A stretch of 14,530 bases of DNA, from NCBI GenBank assembly GCA_019242135.1, contig JAFAWC010000706.1:1-14530 (forward strand), given 5' to 3'. The translations under genes and the position numbers were made by a program. This DNA is from Mycobacteriaceae bacterium (GTDB taxonomy: Bacteria > Actinomycetota > Actinomycetes > Mycobacteriales > Mycobacteriaceae). Each line of letters begins with the position of its first letter. The first letter of the stretch is position 1. This document shows, piece by piece, positions 6,627 through 13,998 of the stretch. Below the pieces are notes generated by a model that made no database searches, was not told where the DNA came from, and saw nothing but the letters and a program-made list of their open reading frames with translations.

Positions 6627-7259
6627 TCAGCGTCCCCGAGCCGGCAGATGCTGAGCCAGCGTTGCGGTGCCGGGCCCGCTCAGATCGTCGAGTGCGGCGC
6701 GGCGGCCGGCCATCGTCAACAGAAGCGCCTCGCCGCCGCCGCGAGCCATGGGACCCCTGCCATGCGACCAGTCAAGGTCGTCAGCGACCAACCGGACACC
6801 GCGCGCTCGCCACGCGCCGCGGATCGTCGGTGCGTACAGAGCGAAATCCAGCGCAGCGCGCAGCCGCTCGGCTGGGATGTGGCGCGGCATACCTAGCTTC
6901 CGCCGGATATCTTGCTGGTGAATCATGTTGTCGGTCAAGGCGATTCTGCCACCGAAGCCTGCGGTGAGTCCGCGCGGCTGCAGGTGGCGACCGACCATCG
7001 CCCGCAACTGGTCCGGTGTGCGATCCGCCAGCTCGGTGACCCCGAGTTCGTTGATCCGGTCGACATCGAAACGGCCTTTGATGAACTGACGCACCAGGGC
7101 GGCGCGGCCCAGCTCGTCGTAACCGAAAGCGTGGGCGACGACGTCACGAACCCGCCAGCGTTCGCACAGTGTCGGTGCCTGCCACTGGTCATCGGAGAGC
7201 TCGTCGAGCAGAGCGGCGAAGTCTTCGCGCTCTGCGCGGGCCATCTCCAGCGCGCCCAT
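6627..7259 (-). CDS. TIGR03083-type MDMPI-like (DinB superfamily) protein
   Basis: A 210-residue maleylpyruvate isomerase-family protein. It shows APTLCERWRVRDVVAHAFGY (28-47) with probable metal ligand His43, and a second signature ALTDNMIHQQDIRRKLG (about 107-123) with His114 and Asp117. These place it in the mycothiol-dependent metal-binding group, but in a different subfamily from the protein at 466-1032: the spacing and C-terminus differ. The C-terminal part, LDWSHGRGPMARGGGEALLLTMAGR, is the sterol-carrier-like region seen in this group. GGAGG lies 9 nt before ATG 7259 and supports that start. It is transcribed alone, convergent with the acyltransferase-like gene and divergent from the DUF3556 gene. 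Substrate unknown. Confidence 0.85.
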   Translation of the reverse strand: MGALEMARAEREDFAALLDELSDDQWQAPTLCERWRVRDVVAHAFGYDELGRAALVRQFIKGRFDVDRINELGVTELADRTPDQLRAMVGRHLQPRGLTAGFGGRIALTDNMIHQQDIRRKLGMPRHIPAERLRAALDFALYAPTIRGAWRARGVRLVADDLDWSHGRGPMARGGGEALLLTMAGRRAALDDLSGPGTATLAQHLPARGR

Positions 7260-7369
7260 GCTCAGCTGCCTCCGCGAAGCCCGCCGGAGCCGGCACCGGT
7301 GATTGCACTCTTCATGACTCGCTTCTACCACTTCGGCATGAACACTGGCCGCGGCGCTGGAACACGTTC

Positions 7370-7375
7370 TACCGT
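7370..7375 (+). promoter_or_regulatory. candidate -10 element of the DUF3556 gene (leaderless)
   Basis: TACCGT (TANNNT) ends 7 nt before ATG 7383 and no ribosome site is visible. The A of the start codon is well placed to be the transcript start. Inference from motif and spacing. Confidence 0.4.
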
Positions 7376-7382
7376 CTGCTTC

Positions 7383-9134
7383 ATGGGATTTCTGAAGCCC
7401 GATCTTCCCGTGGTCGACTTCGCCGAGTGGAGCAAGGGCACCCGCGCCGAGAAGATCCGCCCGATGGCCCGGCACTGGGCTGAGGTCGGTTTCGGCACGC
7501 CGGTGGTGTTGCACCTGTTCTACGTGGTCAAAATCCTGCTCTACATCCTGGGCGGCTGGCTGTTCGCGCTGGCCACCAAGGGCATCGACGGGTTTGCCAA
7601 CGTCGGCGCCTGGTGGTCGGAGCCGATCGTGTTCGAGAAGGTCGTGCTGTACACGATGTTGTTCGAGGTGGTGGGACTGGGCTGCGGGTTCGGGCCGCTG
7701 AACAACCGGTTTTTCCCGCCGATGGGCTCGATTCTGTACTGGTTGCGCCCGGGCACGATCCGGCTGCCACCGTGGCCGACGCGGGTGCCGTTGACCAAGG
7801 GCACCGCCCGCACGCCGGCAGACGCGCTGCTCTACGCGGCGCTGCTGGTGATGCTGGTGTGGGCGTTGGTGTCTGATGGGACCGGTCCGATCCCGGCGCT
7901 GCACACCACGGTGGGGCTGCTGCCGATGTGGCAGATCTGGGCCGTCCTCGGCGTGCTTGCGGTGCTCGGCCTGCGCGACAAGGTCATCTTTCTGGCGGCG
8001 CGCGGCGAGGTCTACGCGACACTGACGGTCACGTTCCTGTTCGGCGGTGTCGACATGATCGTCGGCGCCAAGGTGGTGTTTCTGGTGATCTGGATGGGTG
8101 CCGCGACCTCCAAGCTCAACAAGCACTTCCCGTTCGTGGTGTCGACGATGATGTCGAACAGCCCGGTGTTTCGCCCGCGGTGGATCAAACGCCGTTTCTT
8201 CGAGCGCTTTCCTGATGACTTGCGCCCGGGCCGGCTCTCGCGGTTCGTCGCCCACGGCGGCACCGCGGTGGAGATGTTGGTTCCGCTGGTGCTTTTCTTC
8301 AGCAGGGGCGGCTGGCCCACCGCGGTGGCGGCGTTCGTGATGGTGTGTTTCCACCTGATGATCCTGACCGCGATCCCGATGGGCGTGCCGCTGGAGTGGA
8401 ACGTGTTCATGATCTTCGGCGTGTTCTCTCTATTCGTCGCGCACGCGCACCTCGGTCTTCCGAATCTGGAAAACCCTGTGCCGGTGGCGATTCTGTTTGT
8501 CGTGATCGCGGGCGTGGTGATCGTCGGAAATCTGTTCCCGCGCAAGGTCTCGTTCCTGCCCGGCATGCGGTACTACGCCGGCAACTGGGACACCACGCTG
8601 TGGTGCGTCAAACCGTCGGCCGAGCAGAAAATTGCTCAGGGCGTCGTGGCGATAGCGAGCATGCCGCAGGCTCAGCTTGAGCGGTTCTACGGCAGCAAGG
8701 AGGCGGCACAGATCCCGGTCTACATGGGATATGCCTTCCGCGCCTTCAACACCCACGGCAAGGCGTTGTTCACGCTGGCGCACCGCGCGATGGCGGGTCA
8801 GGACGAGGACGGCTACACGATCACCGACGGCGAACGGATCTGCAGCACCGCGATCGGCTGGAATTTCGGTGACGGCCACCTGCACAACGAGCAACTCATC
8901 GAAGCCATGCATCAGCGTTGCCACTTCGAACCCGGCGAGGTCCGGGTCGTGCTGCTGGATGCGCAGCCGATCCAAACGCAGACCCAGCAGTACCGGCTCG
9001 TCGACGCGGTGACAGGCGAATTCGAACGCGGCTATGTGCGCGTCGCCGACATGGTGACGCGCCAGCCGTGGGATGACGACCTTCCGGTGCACGTGTGCGG
9101 GGGAAGGCGGGGTGAGGTCGGCTCCGGCATGTGA
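7383..9134 (+). CDS. DUF3556 family multi-pass membrane protein
   Basis: A 583-residue protein beginning MGFLKPDLPVVDFAEW, which I recognise as the DUF3556 family of actinobacterial membrane proteins. About eight or nine hydrophobic segments occupy residues 40-385; examples are VVLHLFYVVKILLYILGGW, ALLYAALLVMLVWALV and WNVFMIFGVFSLFVAHA. A soluble domain of about 195 residues follows, starting near FPRKVSFLPGMRYYAGNWD and presumably cytoplasmic or periplasmic. No biochemical function is established to my knowledge. The middle (SKLNKHFP near 244, VEMLVP near 296, CFHLMI near 322) resembles the layout of HTTM/vitamin-K-carboxylase-like membrane domains, but this is only a pattern impression. 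ATG 7383 is chosen because the family begins here and a -10-like box precedes it. Convergent with the glycosyltransferase gene. Confidence 0.85.
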   Translation: MGFLKPDLPVVDFAEWSKGTRAEKIRPMARHWAEVGFGTPVVLHLFYVVKILLYILGGWLFALATKGIDGFANVGAWWSEPIVFEKVVLYTMLFEVVGLGCGFGPLNNRFFPPMGSILYWLRPGTIRLPPWPTRVPLTKGTARTPADALLYAALLVMLVWALVSDGTGPIPALHTTVGLLPMWQIWAVLGVLAVLGLRDKVIFLAARGEVYATLTVTFLFGGVDMIVGAKVVFLVIWMGAATSKLNKHFPFVVSTMMSNSPVFRPRWIKRRFFERFPDDLRPGRLSRFVAHGGTAVEMLVPLVLFFSRGGWPTAVAAFVMVCFHLMILTAIPMGVPLEWNVFMIFGVFSLFVAHAHLGLPNLENPVPVAILFVVIAGVVIVGNLFPRKVSFLPGMRYYAGNWDTTLWCVKPSAEQKIAQGVVAIASMPQAQLERFYGSKEAAQIPVYMGYAFRAFNTHGKALFTLAHRAMAGQDEDGYTITDGERICSTAIGWNFGDGHLHNEQLIEAMHQRCHFEPGEVRVVLLDAQPIQTQTQQYRLVDAVTGEFERGYVRVADMVTRQPWDDDLPVHVCGGRRGEVGSGM

Positions 9135-9151
9135 GATGAATGTGAGATGAA
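9130..9151. repeat. 11-bp perfect tandem duplication at a stop codon
   Basis: TGTGAGATGAA occurs twice in a row, at 9130-9140 and 9141-9151. The TGA stop of the DUF3556 gene (9132-9134) lies in the first copy. The reading frame ends in copy one, so the second copy is noncoding. Confidence 0.7.
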
Positions 9152-9206
9152 ACGGTCCGGTGCGCCGCGACAGGCACGGCTGTCCCGCTGACGAGCTGGT
9201 GCCCTT

Positions 9207-10598
9207 CTACTCCCCGAATGCGGTGCGCCGCTGCGGAACCCACGTTTGCCGACCGGTCAGAAATTGCCACCAGCCCAGGACCGCTCCGGTGTGCAGCAGC
9301 GGTATGAAGGTGACCGGCTCGACGAGGGCCGCAAGCAGTGCGGTGCCGAGATGGGTGTTGGCCCGGGCGCCGGTCCACCGCCGGTACAGCTGGATCGTCC
9401 ACACGTAGGCGAGCATGTCGATGGTCAGCTTGGCCACCACGATCGCGCCGACGGGCACCAACACCGCGACGTTGCCGGTGATCACCAGGGCGATCAGCAC
9501 GACGAACGCGCTAAGCCCGTAGATGGGTTGCACGGTGTCGACGGCCTTCACCGGCAGCATCGCCAGGCCGAGCGCGCCGTAGCGCGGGTTGCCCGTCATG
9601 TCGCGATTCCAGTACTGGGTCTGCAGGAAGCCGCCGAACCACCGGCGCCGCTGACGCAGGAAGTCTGCGATCGTGCCGGGCGCGTCGGTCTGCGCGAGGG
9701 CATGCCCGATGATCTGCACGCGCCAGCCGAGACGGTCCTCGCGGCTGCGGCGCTGCATGCGGTGGATGAGCTCGTAGTCCTCGACCAGGCAGTCGGTGTC
9801 GAACCCGCCGACCGCAAGCACCGCATCTCGCCGAAACCCCGCGAATGCACCCGAGATCAGCAGCAGGCTGTTTACCCGCATCCAGGCGTACCGGGCGAGG
9901 AAGTTGCGCAAATACTCGTAGGTCTGGAACCACTGAAGCGTCCGGTTGCCGATGGTGCGACCGCACACCGGGGTCAGCACTCCGCCGGCGACCACGAGTT
10001 CCGGGTCTGCCGCGAAAGCGCCGCGGATGGCCGAGATCGCACCGGGTGCCGGCAAGGTGTCGGCATCCATCGTGATCACCACCTCGGTGTCCACCGCCAG
10101 CAGGGCGGCATTGAGCGCGGCGGCCTTGCCGCGGTGGGGTAGTCGCAAAAGCCGCAGCGCGGGATAACGGTCGCCGAACTCGGCTTGCAGCACGGCGCCG
10201 GTGTCGTCGCCCGATCCGTCGTCGGCGACGACGATCGCCTCGGGCGGGTCGCTTTGGGCCAGCAGTGCGCGCAGCGTCGCCGGCAGCACCGTGGCCTCGT
10301 CGTACGCGGCGATGAGGACTCCGAGGGTCGGTGCGGGGCCGCCCGCCCGCGCCGGCGTCGTTTCGGGCCGGCGCAGCGGTACGGTCTGCCACAGCACGAA
10401 ACTCAGTAAAACCGTGTCGTAGGCGATGTAGCCGATGCCGATCGACCACATCCCGGCGCCGACCCGAAGAAACACCTGCGCGAACAGCGCGATCCACACC
10501 CCGATGACCGCAACGTGAATCACCCAGCCAGAAAGCGCTGCACCGCGGCGCGTGAGCCGCGGGGAGTTCACCGCGAAAGCGCGTTCCAGTGTGGTCAC
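9207..10598 (-). CDS. membrane-bound glycosyltransferase, family 2 (GT2)
   Basis: About 463 residues. Two N-terminal helices (SGWVIHVAVIGVWIALFAQV and a second near GIGYIAYDTVLLSFVLW) precede a GT-A catalytic domain. This has IVVADDGSGDDT (DDGS at 126-129), the metal-binding DAD of ITMDADTLP (178-180), GGFDTDCLVEDYEL with the catalytic Asp of the ED pair near 273-274, and RQRRRW (315-320), the Q/RxxRW motif of processive polysaccharide synthases. Three or so helices follow. The layout is that of cellulose-, chitin- and hyaluronan-synthase-like enzymes, which use a UDP- or GDP-sugar and may export the product; the sugar is unknown. GTG 10598 is chosen because GGAGG lies just upstream, though its 3-nt spacing is tight. 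ATG 10655 (482 residues) and an upstream start at 10736 are also in frame. Divergent from the thiolase gene. Confidence 0.87.
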   Translation of the reverse strand: MTTLERAFAVNSPRLTRRGAALSGWVIHVAVIGVWIALFAQVFLRVGAGMWSIGIGYIAYDTVLLSFVLWQTVPLRRPETTPARAGGPAPTLGVLIAAYDEATVLPATLRALLAQSDPPEAIVVADDGSGDDTGAVLQAEFGDRYPALRLLRLPHRGKAAALNAALLAVDTEVVITMDADTLPAPGAISAIRGAFAADPELVVAGGVLTPVCGRTIGNRTLQWFQTYEYLRNFLARYAWMRVNSLLLISGAFAGFRRDAVLAVGGFDTDCLVEDYELIHRMQRRSREDRLGWRVQIIGHALAQTDAPGTIADFLRQRRRWFGGFLQTQYWNRDMTGNPRYGALGLAMLPVKAVDTVQPIYGLSAFVVLIALVITGNVAVLVPVGAIVVAKLTIDMLAYVWTIQLYRRWTGARANTHLGTALLAALVEPVTFIPLLHTGAVLGWWQFLTGRQTWVPQRRTAFGE

Positions 10599-10624
10599 GT
10601 CCCTCCAGCCTGACAGATGCGACT

Positions 10625-10643
10625 GTGACACGCCTGTGGTCAC
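10625..10643. promoter_or_regulatory. candidate operator: GTGAC-N9-GTCAC inverted repeat
   Basis: A perfect 5-bp inverted repeat lies between the divergent glycosyltransferase and thiolase genes. It is short, and the spacing rules out a CRP-type site (TGTGA-N6-TCACA). It would fall inside the coding region if the glycosyltransferase starts at ATG 10655. Confidence 0.2.
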
Positions 10644-10772
10644 GGCCCGGTTCATTCGCCGACGTCGGTCTGGACGGCGGAGTTCAAAAGCCGACCCGGA
10701 CGCAGCCGACGCAGCGCTCTGGTCAACAATCGACACACGTCAACTTTCGACAGGATTCGATAGGAGAAGCTC

Positions 10773-11918
10773 ATGGCTGAAGCGGTCATCGTCGAGGCGA
10801 TCCGGTCGCCCGTCGGCAAGCGCAACGGCGGCCTGTCCGGGGTGCACCCGGGCGAGCTGTCCGCGCAGGTACTCAACGGCCTCGTCGGGCGCGCCGGCAT
10901 TGACCCCGCGATCATCGACGACGTCATCTGGGGCTGCGTGATGCAGGCCGGCGAGCAGGCACTCGACATCGGCCGCACCGCGGTGCTGGCGGCAGGGTGG
11001 CCGGAGAGCGTCACGGGTGTGACCGTCGACCGCCAGTGCGGGTCGAGTCAGCAGTCCATCCACTTCGCCGCGGCCGGTGTGGTGGCGGGACACTACGACG
11101 TGGTGGTCGCGGGCGGGGTGGAGTCGATGTCACGCACGCCGATGGGCGCGTCGCTGGCGGCCGGCGGCAACCCGTACCCGGATGCATTTCGCAGCCGCTA
11201 CAGCCAGACCCCGAACCAGGGGATCGGCGCGGAGATGATTGCCGAGCAGTGGGGCTTCGACCGCAAGGCGCTCGACGAGTTCTCGCTCGGCTCCCACGAG
11301 AAGGCTGCCGCCGCGCAGGATTCGGGTGCGTTCGACGACCAGATCGTGGCCATCAAAGATCAGGACGGCAATCCCGTGCTCAAAGACGAAGGCATCCGGC
11401 GCGGCACCACGATCGAGAAGATGGGGGAGCTCAAGCCGGCCTTCAAAGAGGGCGGCGTGATCCACGCCGGCAACTCGTCGCAGATCTCCGACGGGTCGGC
11501 CGCACTGCTGTTTATGTCCGACCAGAAGGCAAAGTCGTTGGGTCTCAAGCCGATCGCGAAAGTTCACACCGCCACACTTGCCGGTGCCGACCCGGTGATC
11601 ATGCTGACCGCACCCATCCCGGCGACCCGGAAGGCGCTGAAGAAGTCGGGCCTGCGGTGCGACGACATCGGGGTGTTCGAGGTCAACGAGGCGTTCGCGC
11701 CCGTGCCGATGGCGTGGCTGGCCGACATCGGCGCCGACGAGAAAAAGCTGAACCCCAACGGCGGTGCCATCGCGATCGGTCATCCGCTGGGCGGGTCGGG
11801 CGCGCGCATCATGACGACGATGCTCTACCACATGCGCGACAAGGGCATTCGCTACGGCCTGCAGACGATGTGTGAGGGTGGCGGCCAGGCCAACGCCACC
11901 ATCGTCGAACTGCTGTGA
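10773..11918 (+). CDS. thiolase family protein (acetyl-CoA acetyltransferase type)
   Basis: A 381-residue thiolase. The acyl-accepting Cys89 sits in VDRQCGSSQQS, followed by VAGGVESMS (112-120). NEAFAPVPMAW begins at 305, GGAIAIGHPLGGSGAR holds His337, and MCEGGGQANA holds the second catalytic Cys367. All catalytic residues are present, so it should condense or cleave 3-ketoacyl-CoA, most likely in fatty-acid or sterol side-chain breakdown; chain length cannot be told. AGGAG lies 7 nt before ATG 10773. The crotonase gene follows with a 4-nt GTGA overlap, so the two are co-transcribed and probably translationally coupled. No 3-hydroxyacyl-CoA dehydrogenase is adjacent. Mycobacteria hold several FadA paralogues and I do not assign one. 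Confidence 0.92.
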   Translation: MAEAVIVEAIRSPVGKRNGGLSGVHPGELSAQVLNGLVGRAGIDPAIIDDVIWGCVMQAGEQALDIGRTAVLAAGWPESVTGVTVDRQCGSSQQSIHFAAAGVVAGHYDVVVAGGVESMSRTPMGASLAAGGNPYPDAFRSRYSQTPNQGIGAEMIAEQWGFDRKALDEFSLGSHEKAAAAQDSGAFDDQIVAIKDQDGNPVLKDEGIRRGTTIEKMGELKPAFKEGGVIHAGNSSQISDGSAALLFMSDQKAKSLGLKPIAKVHTATLAGADPVIMLTAPIPATRKALKKSGLRCDDIGVFEVNEAFAPVPMAWLADIGADEKKLNPNGGAIAIGHPLGGSGARIMTTMLYHMRDKGIRYGLQTMCEGGGQANATIVELL

Positions 11919-12712
11919 CCGACGAGAACCAGGCCGCGGCGCTCGTCGAGCGCCGCGGCAACGTCGAGGTCATCACGATCAACCGTCCCGATTCCCGCAA
12001 CGCCGTCAACGGCGCGGTCAGCCAGGCGGTCGGTGATGCCCTGGAGCGCGCGAACCGCGACCCGGACGTGTGGGCGGTGGTGATCACCGGCGCGGGCGAC
12101 AAGTCGTTTTGCGCCGGAGCCGATCTGAAGGCGATCGCGCGTCGCGAGAATCTGTATCACCCGCAGCACGGCGAGTGGGGATTCGCCGGCTATGTGCACC
12201 ACGTCATCGATAAGCCGACGATCGCGGCGGTCAACGGTACGGCGCTTGGCGGTGGCACCGAGATCGCGCTCGCCAGCGACCTCGTCGTCGCAGCCCAGAG
12301 CGCGTCGTTCGGGTTGCCGGAAGTCAAGCGCGGATTGGTTGCCGCGGCAGGTGGCGTGTTCCGGATCATCGACCATCTGCCCCGCAAGGTGGCGGTGGAG
12401 CTGCTGTTCACCGGCGACCCGATCTCGGCAGCCGACGCCGCCAGGTGGGGCCTGATCAACCAGGTGGTGGCGGACGGGACAGCGCTGGACGCGGCGCTTG
12501 CGCTGGCCCACCGCGTCACGGTGAACGCACCGCTCGCGGTCCAGGTCAGCAAGCGGGTGGCCTACGGTGTCGACGACGGTGTGATCACCGACGAGGAACC
12601 GAAGTGGGCGCGGCTGATGGCCGAGGTGAGAAACCTGCTGAAGTCGCAGGACGCCAAGGAAGGGCCGCTGGCTTTCGCCGAGAAAAGACAGCCGGTCTGG
12701 AAGGCACAGTAG
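11915..12712 (+). CDS. enoyl-CoA hydratase/isomerase (crotonase family)
   Basis: A 265-residue crotonase. The oxyanion-hole pair is FCAGADLKAI (65-74) and GTALGGGTEIALASD (108-122). Both glutamates matching the hydratase catalytic pair are present, Glu116 in GGTEIAL and Glu136 in GLPEVKRG, which favours true enoyl-CoA hydratase activity over other crotonase reactions. The C-terminal KEGPLAFAEKRQPVWKAQ is the usual CoA-binding tail of the family. It starts at GTG 11915, overlapping the thiolase TGA, so translation is probably coupled to the upstream gene. Together they supply hydration and thiolysis in beta-oxidation; the dehydrogenase step must come from elsewhere. Converges on the fasciclin gene with a 22-bp gap. 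Confidence 0.92.
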   Translation: MTDENQAAALVERRGNVEVITINRPDSRNAVNGAVSQAVGDALERANRDPDVWAVVITGAGDKSFCAGADLKAIARRENLYHPQHGEWGFAGYVHHVIDKPTIAAVNGTALGGGTEIALASDLVVAAQSASFGLPEVKRGLVAAAGGVFRIIDHLPRKVAVELLFTGDPISAADAARWGLINQVVADGTALDAALALAHRVTVNAPLAVQVSKRVAYGVDDGVITDEEPKWARLMAEVRNLLKSQDAKEGPLAFAEKRQPVWKAQ

Positions 12713-12734
12713 GCGCGGTAGGCGCCCACCCGCT

Positions 12735-13451
12735 CTAGCCGCCCGGCCGCGGCGCCGGCGCGCTCTCCGATGTCGTGGTCGGCGTCGTGCTGGTCGTCGT
12801 GCTGCTGGTGGTGGTGCTTGTGCTTGTGCTCGACGGGGTGATCTGCGCCGGGGCGGTTGTCGGGTCGAGCACGCTGTCGATCAGGTAGATCCGCGCATGG
12901 CCGGCCACGATGCCGCCGCAGACGACTTTCGCGGTGTCGTTGACCTTGATGTCGCCGCCCTTGCCCGTCACCTTGATTTCGGCGCCCTCCTGCGTCGGTC
13001 GCTGGCCCTTCACATCGTCGGGGCCGAGCAGTCCGAGGAACAGGTGGTAATCCAGGAGCTTGGTCAGCGCCGCCGGATCGGCTTTCAGGGCGTCGAGCTG
13101 GCCGGCCGGCAGCGCGGCGAACGCTGTGTTGGTCGGCGCGAACACCACATACGGGCCGTTGTTCAACATCGGCACGAGGTTGACGGCGGGATTGAGCTGA
13201 CCAGACACCGCGGAATTGAACGTGCTGATGTCCGGGATGCTGGCCAACGCCGCGTCGGTCTGGTCGTTGTGCAGGTTTTTGTACGTCGGCACCTGCTGCT
13301 TGAACGCATCGCAGGCGGGTCCCTGCGGATCGGGGAACTCGGTTCCGGAGGGATCCGGGTCGGCTGACGCGGTGATCGCCAGCGGTACCGACGCTGCGAT
13401 CGCGGCGATCGCGGCGATCGCGCCCAACGCCTTGCTGGTAGGGGTCTTCAC
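12735..13451 (-). CDS. secreted fasciclin (FAS1) domain protein, MPT70/MPT83-like
   Basis: A 238-residue exported protein with one FAS1 domain. An Ala/Ile-rich signal peptide (1-30) ends in ASA before DPDP, a good signal peptidase I site; there is no lipobox Cys, so it is not a lipoprotein. The FAS1 domain (about 65-197) has the H1 motif YVVFAPTNTAF (101-111), the central YH pair (135-136) and an H2-like RIYLIDSVLDP. Cys47 and Cys178 correspond to the cysteines that form a disulfide in MPT70-type proteins. After residue 200 comes a low-complexity Ser/Thr tail ending APAPRPGG, absent from the tuberculosis proteins; it may be a wall-spanning or glycosylated stalk (inference). GTG start with GAGGAG 6 nt upstream. 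FAS1 domains generally mediate adhesion. Confidence 0.9.
   Translation of the reverse strand: MKTPTSKALGAIAAIAAIAASVPLAITASADPDPSGTEFPDPQGPACDAFKQQVPTYKNLHNDQTDAALASIPDISTFNSAVSGQLNPAVNLVPMLNNGPYVVFAPTNTAFAALPAGQLDALKADPAALTKLLDYHLFLGLLGPDDVKGQRPTQEGAEIKVTGKGGDIKVNDTAKVVCGGIVAGHARIYLIDSVLDPTTAPAQITPSSTSTSTTTSSTTTSTTPTTTSESAPAPRPGG
13393..13422. repeat. short GATCGCGGC tandem repeat in the signal peptide coding region
   Basis: About three 9-bp units reading GCGATCGCG/GCGATCGCG encode the AIAAIAAIA core of the signal peptide on the minus strand. Such a repeat could change the hydrophobic core length by slippage in steps of three residues without a frameshift. Edge positions are approximate. 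Confidence 0.5.
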
Positions 13452-13483
13452 TTCAGGCTCCTCAGCTCTTCAGGTCGCATGGC

Positions 13484-13513
13484 ATGTTAAGGGCATCGAT
13501 GTTCGAACAGCAA
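13484..13513 (-). promoter_or_regulatory. candidate promoter of the fasciclin gene
   Basis: On the minus strand TTGCTG (13513-13508) and TAACAT (13489-13484) are separated by 18 nt. The predicted transcript would start about 7 nt further and include the GAGGAG ribosome site. The -10 fits TANNNT; the -35 is weak (3 of 6 against TTGACA). Confidence 0.4.
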
Positions 13514-13560
13514 AACGAGTGACCGCGGCCACGCCGGCGGCTGCGTGGCGACATCGAGCA

Positions 13561-13905
13561 TCAGAGCTTTTCGCGCAACATCACCCACACGTCACCGGCG
13601 TCGTGAACCCCGACCGGACGGTCCATCGCATCGAGGATCGCGTCGATCTCTTTCGGGTTCAGTTCGACGGGAGGCACGCGGTCGCCGCTGTCATCGCGTA
13701 CGTCGTATTCGAACGACAGCGAAGCGGTCCGATCAAGCCAGTGCGAGACGGTGACGTCCTTCCCGTCGCCGTTCGTGTACGTCCCTGTCAAGAAGAAGCC
13801 GCCCGGCCTCTCGAAGCGCCGGAGCACCGCTACTTGCAGGTGAGCCAGAAAGTGGTTGGTAAATTTCAGCGGCAATTCCCGCTCCCCGCAGCGAAGCGTG
13901 GCCAA
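13561..13905 (-). CDS. small DUF7882-like protein, TTG start
   Basis: A 114-residue protein read from TTG 13905, which is preceded by GAAGGAG at a spacing of 8 nt. No ATG or GTG gives a sensible start nearby in this frame. It begins MATLRCGERELPLKFTNHFLAHLQ, continues RRFERPGGFFLTG and HWLDRTASLSFEYD, and ends GDVWVMLREKL. The order of blocks (MxTLxxG, then LAHLQ, an RRxE segment, a WLD...LSFEYD block, and a terminal hydrophobic strand) matches the small actinobacterial DUF7882 family as I recall it. Function unknown. No membrane segment or signal peptide, so probably cytoplasmic. It diverges from the SDR-type gene at 14008; a perfect inverted repeat lies between them. Confidence 0.65.
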   Translation of the reverse strand: MATLRCGERELPLKFTNHFLAHLQVAVLRRFERPGGFFLTGTYTNGDGKDVTVSHWLDRTASLSFEYDVRDDSGDRVPPVELNPKEIDAILDAMDRPVGVHDAGDVWVMLREKL

Positions 13906-13913
13906 TGTCTTGT

Positions 13914-13920
13914 CTCCTTC
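13914..13920 (-). promoter_or_regulatory. Shine-Dalgarno site supporting the TTG start at 13905
   Basis: GAAGGAG on the minus strand, 8 nt before TTG 13905, is the strongest ribosome site in this stretch and fixes a rare start codon. Confidence 0.6.
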
Positions 13921-13973
13921 GGTCTCATCGACTCCCCATCGGGCCGGCTCAACACCTGAGCTTAGGAACCAGA

Positions 13974-13998
13974 TACCCAATCTCGGTCGAATTGGGTA
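13974..13998. promoter_or_regulatory. candidate operator: perfect 8-bp inverted repeat, 9-bp spacer
   Basis: TACCCAAT (13974-13981) and ATTGGGTA (13991-13998) match perfectly as inverted repeats. They lie in the 102-bp gap between the divergent genes starting at 13905 (-) and about 14008 (+). Centre-to-centre spacing is 17 bp, between one and two helical turns. Size and position suit a dimeric repressor. It ends 9 nt before GTG 14008. Confidence 0.5.

Noticed and set aside
7260..8354. Minus-strand extension of the MDMPI-like gene to 575 codons
   Set aside because: The extension is His/Arg/Gln-rich shadow of the DUF3556 gene. The ribosome site before ATG 7259 marks the true start.
9169..9184. 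GACAG-N6-CTGTC hairpin between the DUF3556 and glycosyltransferase genes as a terminator
   Set aside because: Only a 5-bp stem and no T-run; too weak to call.
9511..10497. Minus-strand open frame of 328 codons within the glycosyltransferase gene
   Set aside because: Alternate-frame shadow rich in Arg and Ala; the GT2 motifs are in the other frame.
10624..10644. CRP-like site between the glycosyltransferase and thiolase genes
   Set aside because: TGTGA and TCAC arms are too far apart for a CRP site; kept only as a low-confidence inverted repeat.
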